Below, one piece after another: positions 45,721 to 57,967 of a stretch of DNA of 64,000 nucleotides. A program made the position numbers and the translations under genes. The notes under the pieces were generated by a model that saw nothing but the letters and a program-made list of their open reading frames with translations, searched no databases and was not told where the DNA came from. This DNA is from Odobenus rosmarus divergens (Eukaryota; Chordata; Mammalia; Carnivora; Odobenidae), in contig NW_004450286.1 in NCBI RefSeq assembly GCF_000321225.1, positions 1,494,642-1,558,641 of the forward strand, read 5' to 3'. Position 1 is the stretch's first letter. Every line of letters begins with the position of its first letter.

Positions 45721-45774
45721 AATTATGCTACCTTCCTCTGTGTTCTAACTGGAAGGACGGCTAACCCTCAGCTC

Positions 45775-45968
45775 TCCCCATGCACCGAGCATCATTCTCC
45801 GTGTTTTAGGGTTATTACCACATTCAGCCCTTCCCGAGCCTTACACGGCGGCCACCTCTACCACTCTCATTTCACAGACAAGAAGACAGAGGCACGGCGA
45901 GGTGGTACGTCCCTGCTCGGGGTCACAGGCTGACTCTGGGGCCCCCGCTGTTAGTCCGTCTGCTGCAC
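45775..45968 (-). repeat. MIR SINE
   Basis: Reverse MIR: 'ccgagcatcattctccgtgt', 'ccactctcatttcacagaca', 'agaagacagaggcacggcga', 'cggggtcacaggctgactct'. Confidence 0.8.
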
Positions 45969-48079
45969 TGCCTCTCAGATGAGCCCCCGAAACCCTGGAA
46001 ACCAGGGAGAACAAACAGACAGGGGTCAGAGCAAGCGGAGATCAACAGAGCAGGATGGGGCTGGGTGACCATTTGACTAAAATAGTACAGATTAAAGTCG
46101 CCAGCTTTGAACCAGTGGGACAAATTACGCATTTCTTGCTTCCTTGGGCCCCTGACACTTCCCCGTTGGGGTCAGAATCAGAAGTCCTGAGTGAGGAAGT
46201 CTGGGGGGTAGGTCTTGCTGGTGGAGCACACAGGCCCAACTCTAGATTCGGGCCAGGGCTGCTGGCATTGTTCTCTGGCAGCCAGCTTCCCTGACAGTCT
46301 CCGGCTCGGGGCAGAGGGGCCGAGCTGCCTGAGCACAGATGAGGGCAGGGGGCCAGGGCTGGGGAGAAGTTCTCCATCAAGTCACCTGCCTGTGTAGTCG
46401 GGGTGGAGATCCATCAAGGATGGGGCACCCATCAAGCTCTGCTGGGTCGGATCCCCGATTCTATTTTGATACGGATCTGGAGTCCCACTTGAACTTGTCA
46501 CCTTTGACCGAATCTCCGAGAAGCAGTGAGGTCCTCCATGTGACCTGGAGAGAGTTCTCAAGGAGATTTCCCACCCCAGCCCTCCCCTTAGGTCCTTCCC
46601 AGGAAGTGAGCGGCTGAGGAAGTCAGCAGTTGAGCAAACAGTGCTCCCCTCCCACATCTAAAATGCACATAATGTTCTCCAGCAAAGGTCGCATCATTAA
46701 GTACAGCCGCTGCACACCACCTCTTCCGAGCAGTTGGCCTTGATTTACCACGACCCCATGGTACCCTGCTCAATTCTCTCCCAAGCCCTCCAAATACTGA
46801 GTTAGTTGTCATTCTCATTTCTATGTACAGATGCTAATTCCCTGTTTTCCTTGTCTTGTCTTTTCTGTTAGAATGTAAGTTTTCTGATGGGTGCGCTCAT
46901 TCACTTTTTAGTCACTAGTCCAAGAGGAGCGGAGGGAGACCAGATGCTGCAAACCGCAGGGCCCTCAAGGAGCCAGATAAGTAACAAATGAATGGAGCAG
47001 GCCAGGTGCGCTGCGATAGGGCAGGACAGAGACTGGGGCCAAGTGCTAGAGGCTAGCCTCGGTGCCTACAACGGAACTACCACTCGTCGGCTCCAACCAA
47101 ATACTGCCAGGGTGGCAGGCAGTCTCACTATTGTTGGATCTTGAAAATATTCAAGAAAAATGCGATGTTTTACGCAAAATCTTCTGGTTTCTAAATGTTG
47201 ATGTAAATTGAAGAAAATATAAAAAAACCACTCTGCAAGGCAAAAAAGAAGCTGCATTTGGGCCGCAAGTTGCTGATTCGCAATACACAGTCTCTGGGGG
47301 CCTTCCAGGCCTGATGTATTCCAATTCCACAGCCCGGAGCTGCCGGCCCAGAATGTGTGCTCGGTTAATCCTTGCCAAATTCGTGAATGAGCATGTGGGC
47401 AGGTCCCCCGGCTAGCACCCGAACTAAGAATCTAGGAAGGAATGATGTCGTCACAGCTTTTGGAAACTGACTTGTGTTGGAGCATGAGCTTTACCCCAGT
47501 GTGGAATTGCTTGGTTATGCCGCCTTCAAGAGTGCTTACATCTCCCCTCCTTTGCCTCCCTCCTTCCATGAGGCATGGAAGCCCAGAGCCGAAGCCTGGC
47601 AATGACCAAGGCCCAAACCACAGGATGTCAGGAGTAAGATAGCAGGGCTTTACTCAGGCCTGGAGGGGAAGCAGGGTTACATGGAGCCATGACTGGGAAA
47701 AATTAACAATCAGTGAGGTACTTAACTGCCCCTGGCTATCTATTTTTCTTAAATCTTACTTTAATTTGTATACAGTGAAAAATATATATCATGATTAGTA
47801 ATTAATAAATGTTAATGCTCGGTCATAGTACAGAGTGTTTTCATTTATAATGGCATAATCAAGTGAAAAATTTGCTTGTCTCTGTCTTTCAATTAGTTAT
47901 GTCTCAAGCAGCTGTGTTCTTTGCCCACAAGGCCGTGGTGAAGGCTTGCGTGTGTGGCTGTGGGCCAGGGAGCCAGAAAGAAATATGTGGGCAACAGCCT
48001 GGAGCCCCTACATGGGTCTCCTGTCACACCACCTGCCTCAACACCACCACACACGCCTGAGCCCCAGGATGGCCACAAA

Positions 48080-48290
48080 AACACCTACTGTGTGCCAGGC
48101 AGCAGACTGCGTGCTTTCTAGTCATGACTTCTAATTTTCATAACACAACTTTCTGCAAATATGTTCACTTCCAGGTAGAAATAGGACAGTTCAATAAAGT
48201 TAAATTGATTGTCTAAGACCAAAATGGTGGGGCCGGAATTCTCACTGGGGTCTGTCAGACTACAAAGCCCACCCTCTTTCCACACCAGTG
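48080..48290 (-). repeat. MIR SINE
   Basis: Reverse MIR-like: 'cctactgtgtgccaggcagc', 'tgcgtgctttctagtcatga', 'cataacacaactttctgcaa', 'gattgtctaagaccaaaatg' and 'tgtcagactacaaagcccac'. Confidence 0.7.
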
Positions 48291-48939
48291 CACTGCCTGG
48301 AGCACTGGGTGCTTCCACTCTTCCTTCCATGGGACAAAGGGGTACAGCATCCACCATTCTCCAGGGAACCACTGGCAGGGCTGAGACAAAACCCAGATAT
48401 CAGAGCCCTATTTTTAGTACCAGACGACTCTGGGAGAGCAAGTACCCGAGACACGTATCCCTACTCTCCAGCCGGGGCCCATGGCAGACATAACTAGTCG
48501 ATTTCAGCACGGCTTCTTATACTTTTGGCAGCCACAGCCAATCCACTGGAGCTGGCATCTGTGAGGAAACACAGTTGCCTTCCTTGGCCAGGGTGTCAGC
48601 TGCAGCTGCAAGCGAAAGAACTCTCGTAACAGAGGATGTAGAGGCTCCAGCCAGAGTCCGGTGGCAAGCAGAGATAGACACCGCTATCTTAGACACGTGA
48701 CAGGAGAAGGGAGAGGAGGGAAAGGAGAGGAATAGGTGAGGCCCCGCAGGCTGTGCGCCGGGCCGGACAGGCTGGGGGCGGGGCTGGCACGGGACCTCGA
48801 GAGGACGTTCGGGGCTGTGGGGTGCTGGGGGGTGAAGGAGGATCCAAGAACTGGAGACATCTGAGCTGAGAAGAGTGAAAACACTTTGGATCTCACATTT
48901 GGCTTTGCTTTCTAAAAAAAAGGTTTGTTTTTCTGACAT

Positions 48940-49420
48940 TTATTTATTGTTAAAACAGCTCTTTAAGAACATTAAAGGACATTTTGTGAAAGAAAAGCAT
49001 CGTCCCTCACCCCCCAGCCCCCTGCTCTCCCACAACTGTTTCCAGTTTCTCTCCCTGTCTCTGACCCTCCTCCACACGGAGCCCTACATTTGCAGGGTGG
49101 GAAGGAGCGCGCACGTAACGTGGCGCACTGCCTCTTTCCCTTGACAAGGTAAACACATTCCCACATCGTGCAGCCTTCCAAATGCCATTTTTCAAAGGGC
49201 TGCACAATAGATCATGATTTACCTAGATTTGTTGGCTGCTAGATCTGGAAGTTTCTATGTTTCTTCCTATTTTATGCTGCAGTGAATACCTCTGTGCCGT
49301 TAGCACCTTTGATAAATTATTTTCTTAGGCTAAGGAAGTGGGATTGTTGGGTCAACACAGAAACTTTGTATGAACATCGTGGTTATGACTTTTTGCGCTT
49401 GCTGTTGACCTCACACGTAA
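48940..49420 (-). repeat. Old L1-type LINE fragment
   Basis: The plus strand reads landmarks found in reversed old L1 3' ends: 'caaagggctgcacaatagat', 'tatgctgcagtgaatacctc', 'gaagtgggattgttgggtca'. It is diverged, and family placement is uncertain. Confidence 0.5.
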
Positions 49421-50071
49421 GAACTCCCGGGAGTTTTCAGAGCACTGTACTTCGAGCTTGGAGGTTAGGAAGCTTACTCCAGGTCACCCAGCAGAAAAGA
49501 GGCTCTGTTGGAACTAGCACGTGCCCCTCAGTCTCCTTGTCCAAAACTCCTGCCCCCCCCTTGGGAGCCCAGTGTGCAGTGGCGGGGGTGGGGGAGGGGG
49601 CTGTGCAGGGGGAGGGCGTGGCGTGCGGACCCTACAGGAAATGGGAACAGAACCACAGCATCAAGAGGAGGGTGATTGTGCCCAACAGCAACCCCTCCTC
49701 GTGGAATGTCCCTTCCCCACGGGAGGCCCTGTCTGACTTTTTAAATAGGAGAAGATGCTATTTGGGTGGGTGTGGGTGGGGTGGGCAGGTCCCCCGGGAC
49801 ACCAGGTTGTGTTACCAGGTGCTGATTCCCATGAAGGAATTCACAGCAGAGAAGCCTCTCCCCACTGCGGCTGTGCACAGAGCCCCTCCACCCCACCTTC
49901 CTGCAGCCGGACAGGCAGCCCCAGGCTCGGGCTTTGGCGGGGAGGGCAGGAGAGTGTGAGAGCTCTCTGCAGAGGGAAAAGCTGGGTGGTCTCCAAAGTT
50001 CTGGTCCTTTTCTGCCCGAGGCACCAGGAAAGTACAGTAAACACAGACTGAGCAACCTCTGCCCCAGTCCA

Positions 50072-50335
50072 ACCCCTGCCTCAGCCCCAGCCCAGCCTCT
50101 GTCTCTGCCCCAGCCCCAGCCCAGCCCCTGCCCCTGCCTCAGCCCCAGCCCAGCCCCTGCCCCTGCCCCAGCCCCAGCCCAGCCCCTGCCCCTGCCCCAG
50201 CCCCAGCCCAGCCTCTGTCTCTGCCCCAGCCCTGCCTCTGCCCCTGCCTCTGCCCTGGTCTCAACTTCGCCCTTATTTCTGCCCCAGCCCTGCCTCTACC
50301 CCTGCCTCTCTGCCCCAGCCCCAACCCCAGCCCAG
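50072..50335. repeat. 29-base minisatellite
   Basis: Four clear 29-base units run at 50096-50124, 50125-50153, 50154-50182 and 50183-50211. Each is built from cccctg, a further ctg-type hexamer, and cagccccagcccag. A partial unit precedes them and degenerate hexamers (cctgcc, ccccag) follow to 50335. In the plus frame it reads as a Pro/Ser/Ala/Gln-rich repeat, which I take as non-coding. Confidence 0.9.
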
Positions 50336-50689
50336 CCTTAGCCACTGAGAGTCCACCTTGGCTGAGAGCACACTTCACTGCCCAGGAGAAAGATCTGTCC
50401 GTTTGGCCCAGCCAGGCCCACTACTCTCCCCAATCAGTCCACTGGAGTCTCCTAGGATTGAATGGGTGAGACTCTAGGTCATACTCAGTGCCACCCTGGA
50501 CCTCACCCCCAGCTCACTGTTCCAGCCTGGCGTTCCACAGAGCTGCAGAGCCGGTGCCCACACCCAGGGCCAGGGCCTTCCTGGGGCCATATGGGCTGGC
50601 CTCCTCACCCAGCAGAGTCCTAGCCAGCCCAGGGTCAACAGTCACTTCTGGGGGCCTCGCCCTTGGTGTCTGACACTGTCCAAAGTTGC

Positions 50690-50900
50690 CACTGGGGTTA
50701 CAGAGCTGAAAAAGAGAGTGAGTCCTGGCATGTGACGCTAGGCAAGTCAACCTCTGAGCCTTAGTGTCCTCATCTGTAAAATGGGCATGAAGCAGCACCC
50801 ACCTCAAGGGGGTGTGGTGAGAGTTCCACGGGACGATGTATGTGAGGTGTTCAAACTGGTACCCAACACACAGTACGTCCATGTAAATTATTGCATTTTA
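50690..50900 (+). repeat. MIR SINE
   Basis: It shows 'tggcatgtgacgctaggcaa', 'cctcatctgtaaaatgggca' and 'gagagttccacgggacgatg'. Confidence 0.82.
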
Positions 50901-50939
50901 CATTGTTACTATTCTTTCTAGTTGCAAGCAACAAACATT

Positions 50940-51225
50940 AAACAGAAATAATTAAGTGAGAAAATTCAGGCATTGGTAACTGCTACGAAGAAGTATATGG
51001 TAATGCGCTGGACGGGCCTGGGACTGGGGAAAATGCTTTCGCCTCAGTGGTAGAGAGCTTTTCTGAGGAAGTTATTGGAATTGAAACTTAACAAATGAGA
51101 AGGAGCCAGTGTGAGAGGGTCCAAGGGCTGATCATTCCACACAAACTATGACAAGGGTAAAGGCCCTGAGATGGGAACGAGCCTGGGTTCTCAGGGAAAT
51201 AGAGAAAAGGGCCTAAGTGGCTGGA
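50940..51225 (-). repeat. L2 LINE, left part
   Basis: Reverse L2: 'ttctgaggaagttattggaa', 'aaggccctgagatgggaacg' and 'gagcctgggttctcaggga'. The same element seems to resume after the hAT insertion at 51423. Confidence 0.65.
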
Positions 51226-51422
51226 ACTGTGGTGTCTCATATGGTAGCCAGAAGCTACCTGCGGCCATTTATGTTAAAATTAAATAAAATTAAAATTCAG
51301 TTCCTCAGTCTCACTAACCCCACTTCAAGTATGGAGTAGCCACATGTGACTAATGGCTACTATATCGGACAGCGCAGGTATAAAATATTTTCATCATTGT
51401 AGAAAGTTCCATTAAGCAGCTC
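51226..51422. mobile_element. Non-autonomous hAT-type DNA transposon
   Basis: It has 'tctcatatggtagccagaag', 'aaaattaaataaaattaaaa', 'attcagttcctcagtctcac', 'gtagccacatgtgactaatg' and an end 'gtagaaagttccattaagca'. The family is the one with palindromic ends of the type gctgtccaatagaa; I do not name it. It is inserted into an L2. A second copy lies at 60146. Confidence 0.72.
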
Positions 51423-51575
51423 CGCCTTAGAGCTTTGGGACAAAAGAAGAGATTGACATGAGATTTGGCAGGAAGGCCACGCAGGGACCAGACTTCAAAG
51501 GATCTTGGAGGCCAGACTGACGAGCTTGGTCTCGTCCCCAGTGCACTGGGAGACCTTTGGGGTGTCCAGACTTTG
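51423..51575 (-). repeat. L2 LINE, right part
   Basis: It continues the reversed L2 with 'caggaaggccacgcagggac', 'aaaggatcttggaggccaga' and 'ctgggagacctttggggtgt', as in the 'aggccatggtaaggactttg' region of L2. Confidence 0.6.
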
Positions 51576-52324
51576 GCTTAGGGGTAGAGGTGGAGCTCCC
51601 TCTGATTCTCCCACTTGTCTGAGCCAGAGGAATCCTCAAAAGTCAGAGCCGAAGGGGAACCGATGTGTTCACCGAGTCTGATAAACCTCCCAGTTCTGAA
51701 GAGTAAACAGGAATGCCACAGAAACTTCCAGGGACCTGGCACTTTCCCAAGGGACGCGTGGCTCCCCGTCGTGAAGGCCGAGGTGGAGCGTCTGGTCCAG
51801 GCTATGTCCTGGCACCTGTACAAAGGCCCCAGGGGTGGGTGCTGTGCTGTGCCCCCTCCCGGTTCCCCTTCGGAGGGTGAAGGACGGTCCCCCAAGACGC
51901 TGAAAGCGGTGTCGTTGTCAGTTCTCTTCAGGAACTGGTCTTGGCTGAAGAGCACCACCTCGTCTGAGGTGCCTCAGCCCCTCGGCTCACAGGAGAACAG
52001 CCTGTCTGTCCGCGCATGGGTGGGAGACAGCCGAGGAGCCGGACAGCATGGCAGTAAGCACGAGGGCAGCACTATGTCCAGCCCGGCCCTGCCCAGAGGC
52101 AGCGTCCTCCTCCAAGCGGGGATGGCCACCCGGAGGTCCCCATGGGGCCCCGTGTTGAGAAATCCTATCTGCCAAGCTCCCCCAGCCACGCAGTTTACAC
52201 ATGTAGGCCCATGTCCCCTCTCCAGGCCTCTCCCTAGGCCTCCAAGCGCGGTGTTGTAATCCGCATCCTGCCGGAAGCAAGGCCCAGGCTTTGGAGAGCC
52301 CAGGATGAGCCCCATTTCCCCCAG

Positions 52325-52400
52325 CTCCCAGAGGCCAGAGCTGGGATTTGAACTCCCATCTTAGAGATTCCAGAATCCACTCTTTTTGCCGGCACTGCAC
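52325..52400 (-). repeat. MIR SINE fragment
   Basis: The plus strand has 'agagctgggatttgaactcc' followed by 'atccactctttttgccggca', matching the reversed tRNA-like end of MIR. Confidence 0.5.
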
Positions 52401-53103
52401 CGGACGGCCTAGACTTCCAGAGTTCCACACCCAAGGGTTCGTGCATCGAGGGACGAATCCATGTTACGGAACATGGACATTTGGGTCTCATCTCGCCTGT
52501 GCTGGAGTCAGGAACCTCTCCCTCCACCCCCTGCTCACAGAGCAGGTCTGATGGTGTGACCACAGCTACTGTCCGCCATCTATCACGGTCGCTACTCTTC
52601 CAGGCTCTACAAACACGGCTTTGATGTGCTAATAGCCCCTACTGGAGACAGTGGCTAATAAATCATTCAGTGGAGCCCAGGATGGTCAACCCAGGCTGCT
52701 CTTCTGACCTCTGACCTCACTTAGGCGCTGGCTGTGGGACCGGTGCATATCCCAGGCATGGGGGCAGGACAATTCAGGGAAGCTGCAATCTGCTAGGCAG
52801 CCCACAGTGGGCAAGGCCTGGAAGGAGGCCAGGAACACTGTGACTTCAGCAGATGGGAAAAAACACCCATAAAAGAGTCACTTGGGGATGACAGCGGTGA
52901 CCCGCCCTGGGGACAAGATGAGGCAGCCTGGGAAGATGTCAGGAGATACTCTCCTTGTTGACAGCCCCTGAACACGACACAAGACAATGCAAGGCTACAC
53001 AAGGCTTCTGAGAAACCAGTTCCCCTATGCTACTAGGGCCAGAAAGTCCTCGGAATGGGGGCCCGGCGTGGGGGAGGCTGAGGCCAGGATCAAACGGAGA
53101 TGT

Positions 53104-53130
53104 GAAAAAAAAAAAAAAAAGAAAGAAAAA
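53104..53130. repeat. A-rich tract
   Basis: Seventeen A followed by 'gaaagaaaaaac'. Simple repeat. Confidence 0.75.
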
Positions 53131-53465
53131 ACAGCCTCTCCTCTTATTATCAAGAAATAAGAAGAGAAAGCTGCTAGCATGAGGGAATAATCCCACAGCC
53201 CTTCCCCAAGAGCAGAGCAGAGGGCTGACCTGGCCGCTGAGTCTGGTCCCCACCATGGGCCTCCATGGCGGGGCAGAGGGACAAGACGAGGGCCCCACTA
53301 GGGCACCAGGGCATCTCTGCCAGCCTCCAGCTGCCCTCCTGGAGGAAGTGGGAAAGGGACTCCAGCGGAGAGCAACTCTTATCTTGTCTCTGGGGGGACC
53401 AGAGAATGGGGCTGAGGCCTGGAAATGACCTTCCTTTGGTTTAGGGCCAGAAACCTATTGCTCGA

Positions 53466-53541
53466 GTCTACGCCATATCACCCAGAACATGCATGACCTC
53501 GGAAGCTAAGCAGGGTGCGGCTTGGTTAGTACCTGCATGCG
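53466..53541 (+). pseudogene. 5S rRNA-derived tailless retropseudogene
   Basis: The 76 bases follow 5S rRNA from its first base: gtctacgccatatcaccc, then ctcggaagctaagcaggg, then cttggttagtacctgcatg and gag. A deletion of about ten bases falls after gaacatgc, and everything after about 5S position 88 is missing. Identical 14-base direct repeats (agaaacctattgct) flank it at 53449-53462 and 53542-53555, so it was inserted by target-primed retroposition, yet there is no poly(A) tail. The internal control boxes are only partly intact and the 3' end is lost, so a functional 5S gene is ruled out. Confidence 0.92.
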
Positions 53542-54199
53542 AGAAACCTATTGCTTGTAAGCATGGTGATTCAAAATGCTTTTACAATTCTAAGACATGT
53601 AAAAAAAATGGTTTTGATATTTCTCTTTGTTTTTGGTAAAATTGTTCAGGCAATTGCAGTCCATCTGAGCTGGAGGGGAACATGGAGACAAACTCCCCTC
53701 ATGGCTCAGGCAGAGAAGGGGGTCAGGGGATCTTGGGCAGCTGGGGACGGTGACAAGAGCAGGAAATCCCTGGAGACAGTGTTGCAGGGGCAAATGTGGG
53801 CTGGACGTGGCAGCCCTTGGCTCACAAATGTCCAGACCGCCTGTGACATGGAAGGAGAAGGTGAGCTGTCAGAGGGGGGCGGTCAGGGGTGACAGGGTCC
53901 CCTTGCTTGTCCTCCCGCTCCCTGAGAGCACCAGCTGTTTCTTCTGGGCGGGGCGGGGGGGGCTTTGTTCTGTTTTCATAAGGGGATGCGGGTCCCTTTT
54001 TGGTCCAGTGAAACATCCTGGTCCATACGTCTCCAGAAAGACACAACAGAAGTCTGGGGAGGGGAAGACAGGTGAAGCTGACGCCGTCTAGGAAACACAG
54101 AAAGTCAGGGTGCGCCTGCGGGCTGACCTCTCTTTCACTGAGCGAAGGTTGGTTTATACTCCCAACATCCTTACAACACCAGATTGGAAGTTTCCTTGC

Positions 54200-54425
54200 G
54201 GCTACCTGAGCTGTGCAGCCTAACAGACCTGGGTTCAAATCCCAGTGCCTCGTAGTAGCCGTAGAGCCACCAGCAAGTTTCTTTTCATTTCTCTGAGCCT
54301 CCGTCTCATTATTTGTAAAATGGAATGAATAGTACCAGCTTGCAAGACTATCGTGACGGCAGGACATAGGGGCGTAAAGGCCTTGCACTTAATAAGCACT
54401 TAATAAACTCCAGCTTTGCTTCTTG
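54200..54425 (+). repeat. MIR SINE
   Basis: It shows 'gacctgggttcaaatcccag', 'tctgagcctccgtctcatta', 'tttgtaaaatggaatgaata' and 'cacttaataagcacttaata'. Confidence 0.88.
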
Positions 54426-55314
54426 CTAGGAAGCTGTCACGTGGGTGGAGGAGGTCCGCCACAGGGTAATGTTAATTTATTTCAGGCACGGTTTGCTCAC
54501 ACTTTGTCGCTAGCCTCGGACACTCATGCAGCCACCGGATCCCATCTGCTTGGCAACGTCTCCCCCAGAGCCCCTCGTCTCAGCTGGTTCCAGTCGTTCC
54601 CCCTCCTTGATCTAGAGGGCTTGAGCCAATGACCCTAGCTAGAGCTCAACCCCCTATAGGACCCAGACTCGGGCAGAGGAAGGAGGCTGACTCTCATTCC
54701 TCTGGGTGAGGATCTAGCCTTGTGCAGGGAGAGGGCCCCCCTCCCCGCCCTCCCTCCGTCTCTCCCAGTGGGCCAGCCCCACCCCCACTGAGGACCTTGA
54801 TGGGGAAAAGCTTTTGAATGTGCTTAAAGTTTCTTGGCTGATTTGGTGGGGCCTGCCACATGGCTTTTGCGGGTCACCGACAGGGAGGGTAAAGGAGAGT
54901 AAGAGCCCCTCCTCCACCTTGGCCAAAGGCCCCCGTCCTTCCCTCGGAGGGCTCCGAATCCCTCCCCTGCAAACGCCTGTCCTCCCAGGCTGAGATGCTG
55001 CAGAGCCGGTGGTTTATACACAGACCCGTTATTTATTGAGAGGCTTAGGGCCGGGATGAGATTGTGGCCACATTCTCTTCTGTCCTGGCTCTTCTCACCT
55101 GGGTCGTAAGCAGGGAGGGAAGAAGAAAGGGCAGAGAGAGCGAGAGCGATGAGGGGACGGGAGGGGGGAGGGGCCCTCCTGTGCTGAGGGCCTACTCTGC
55201 GCCTGGTCTCGGAGGAGGTGTCCACAGGTGCTCACACTGAACGGACTGCAGCAGGTCACTAATCCACGTGCATGCGCGAGCAGTGCGGATGTGTGCTGGC
55301 GACAGGATGGGGTC

Positions 55315-55475
55315 GTGGTCAACAGCGTGGCTCGTGAGTCAGGCTGTGGTCCAAGCACCAGCCTTGACTCTTAGGGGGTGACCTTGTATACAGACACAGG
55401 CCTTCACTTCTCTGAGCCTTCGTTTTGTCATCTGCAAAATGGGTAGGAGAACTTCTATTCCCAGAGTTCTAGAGA
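55315..55475 (+). repeat. MIR SINE
   Basis: It shows 'cgtggctcgtgagtcaggct', 'tctctgagccttcgttttgt' and 'catctgcaaaatgggtagga'. Confidence 0.75.
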
Positions 55476-56794
55476 AGCTGGAGTCAAGCCCCCAGGACGG
55501 TGCGTGGCAGCCTGCAGGAGATGGTGGCTGTCATGGGGAGGAGCGAGAGAGGCCAGGAAAGACGGACAAAAATAGGAAAGGGCAAGGTGACGTGTCGGAG
55601 CACGAGAACTCATCGCCTGTCTCCACCTGGGAGTTGGCCAGCTTCTGTTTGCTAGCGGCATCGTGCGGAGGAGCCCCTAAAGGATGGCGGATGGTGGATG
55701 GAGGAGGGCAGATGGCAACTCCCGCTGGGAAGGCCCAGCTGAGAATGATGGAGGGAGATCTAGAGGGTTCTGAGCAGCAGAGCGGCCACGACTGCCCCCA
55801 TCCCAAATTCCTGCACAGCTTGCTCATTGCAGAGGGACCTCAGGGGGTGGGAATTTGGTCCCCCCCCTGCCCCGACATCCCCCCCTGCCCCGGGGGCTTC
55901 TTGCTGAGAACCAAAAAAGCACCCTGTGTCTTTAAGGAGGCGCCTGTTGGGAGCACAGGAGGGAGGAAGGTTAAGATGATTAGCTGGTGCTAACAAATTT
56001 AGGATGTGGAAGAAGTCTTTTCTTGGCTGTCCATCAAAGGAGGGATTGAATGTCCCTGGGCTTGGAGAGAGCAGAGGACGGGAGGAAAGCACTGGGGGAG
56101 GGGAACAGGAGGGCAGTAAGTGTTTACCAGCTGAGACTTCTCCCTGGACAGGCCTTCCCGGGCACTGGGGGTGTGTGGGAGCTGGGCAGGCGTGTGGGGA
56201 CCTTGGCTGTATGTCCAGATGCTGGCCTTCCCATCAGCCTGTCTGTCGTCGCCCCTCCCCCACTGCCCCAACCGCAGCTCAGGTTATGTCCAAGCAGCTG
56301 GGCTGAAAAGTGATCCTGGAGGAAGAAGGCCCTTCCTGTTGATTAGGAACCAGGACGCCCTCCCCCAATCCCCCTCCCGCCGGACCAGACCCCCTCCTCA
56401 TCCAGGCTCCCTGTCCTGGGGCCACCCCCGGCCCCTTGTCACCCAGGGCTGGGCCACTCTTCATCTAGGTTCACCCGTAACCAAGGGAAACCTGCCCGGC
56501 CTCCCAGAGAGATGGCAAAGCACTCAGGAAAGCCTTCATAAAAGGTTATTTCCGGCACAGGCTGGAAGGGGGGCCTGGATCCATGCCACGTCCAGGAATG
56601 GTTCATTCAGAACTGCCTGGGCATGGCCCTGTGCCAGGGCTTGTGCCCGACACTGGGAAACGGGAGAGCGAGGCCCTGTGTCCGTCCCTGCCTCAGGACC
56701 TGCCCCCGGGGACCTCGCCATCCAGTGGGGGTCGGGGCGGGGGGGGAAGGAAAGAAGAGCATAAAGAATTCGCTCAAATGAAATGTCTATAGAA

Positions 56795-56955
56795 CAGTGG
56801 CTTCCAGAACTCAACAGGAAAAGGAGGGCTGGGAAGGCTTATCCAAACGCAGATTTCTAGGCCACGCCCTTGGAGATTCTCAGGCTGTAGGTCTGGTGTG
56901 GGCCCTGGGCATCTGCATTTTTAAGCAGAGCGGGTGATTCTGCTGCAGGTGGATG
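56795..56955 (+). mobile_element. MER5A-type hAT DNA transposon, 3' truncated
   Basis: It starts 'cagtggcttccagaactc', runs through 'cgcagatttctaggccacgc', 'gggccctgggcatctgcatt', and 'tttaagcagagcgggtgatt'. The second terminal inverted repeat is lost. The name is from memory of the consensus. Confidence 0.75.
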
Positions 56956-57169
56956 TCGGCATTGATTTGGAAGAAGGCCAACAAGTAGGGGGCAGGGGTA
57001 GTGCCAGGAGGGGGTGTAGGGACGGGTGCAGGAGGCAGAAAGAGCTTTCCAGATCTGGTGGCCTGAGCTGATTCCTGCTGGGGAGGGAGGGCAGGCTGAG
57101 GGAGAGGAAAGGTGAAGCAGGCTAGCGGGGTGCAGAGGCTGAGGGTGGCGTGTCTGGAACACAGGAAAA

Positions 57170-57746
57170 GACCAGGCTGAGCCAAAAGTGAAATCATGGA
57201 AGTACCCCCGGGGGAGGGTAATGTCTTCAGCAAGGGAGGTCTTGCTTGGGTTTGCAGTTTGGAGAGACGTTTCTAGTTGCCAAGTCGCATGGATGGAGGG
57301 GACCAGAACGGAGACGTGGGCAGGTATTAGGAGGCCGTGGCGAGAATCTCCACGAGGGCCGACGGGAGGGCGCAGTAAGATGGTGGCAGAAGGTGGGGAG
57401 GGTGGACAGTCACAGGAAGTGCCAAGGAGGCTGAGTCCACAGGACATGGTGCCTGGAGGACGGAGGGGGACGGCCAGGGAGGAAGCCACAGTGGCTCTTC
57501 GGGTTCTAGTCTCGGAGGTGGGTGGAGAGGGCCGCTTGTCCCCGAGGCTGGAGATACAAAAGGGATGAGCTGATTCAGGGGAAGATGAGGAGGCTTCAGT
57601 TTTGGACTCGGTAACTGGGAGCTCCCTGTGGGCCATCTCAGTAGAGACGGACAGTGGGCAGGTAACGGGACATACAGATCCAGAATGAGGGAAGAAAAAC
57701 AGGCTAAAGATATGGATTTGGGAAGATGGCAGAGCCCACGTATTTG
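57170..57746 (-). repeat. L2 LINE, left part
   Basis: Reverse L2: 'aggaggcttcagttttggac', 'tgggcaggtaacgggacata' and 'taaagatatggatttgggaa', as in the reversed ORF2 3' part of L2. A DNA transposon interrupts it. Confidence 0.68.
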
Positions 57747-57967
57747 TGGCTTTCAAATTTTCGACTCACCTAGTATAAGAAGGTCAGTCACTCGCAGAAG
57801 CAAAAAGCCTCATGAAATAGTAGCTCCCGGACCAGGCGCGATGCACTTAATATTTTCTACTTCACTTGTTTCTATTTGATTTCATTTAATTAAAAGCAGT
57901 GCTGGTCACAACCCCCTAAATTGATTTTACGCTGATAGGCTGGGACCCGCAATTTGAGAAACACTGA
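57747..57967. mobile_element. Non-autonomous DNA transposon (hAT-like)
   Basis: The ends are inverted: 'gtggctttcaaattttcgac' at the left, and 'gcaatttgagaaacactga' at the right. The inside has 'agtgctggtcacaacccccta' type sequence. The family is not named. It is inserted in an L2. Confidence 0.62.

Noticed and set aside
49934..50341. Pro/Ser/Ala/Gln repeat 'protein' on the plus strand
   Set aside because: It is the translation of the 29-base minisatellite, not a gene.
49282..52259. Plus-strand open frames of 225 (49282-49959) and 214 (51615-52259) codons
   Set aside because: One begins in old LINE sequence. Neither has a recognisable domain, and composition explains them.
53466..53541. Functional 5S rRNA gene
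   Set aside because: About ten internal bases and the last third are missing and target duplications flank it, so it is a retropseudogene.
56857..57756. 299-codon open frame on the minus strand
   Set aside because: It is the longest frame in the window, but it runs through a MER5A-type element and a reversed L2, has no recognisable domain and no splice support. Taken as chance.
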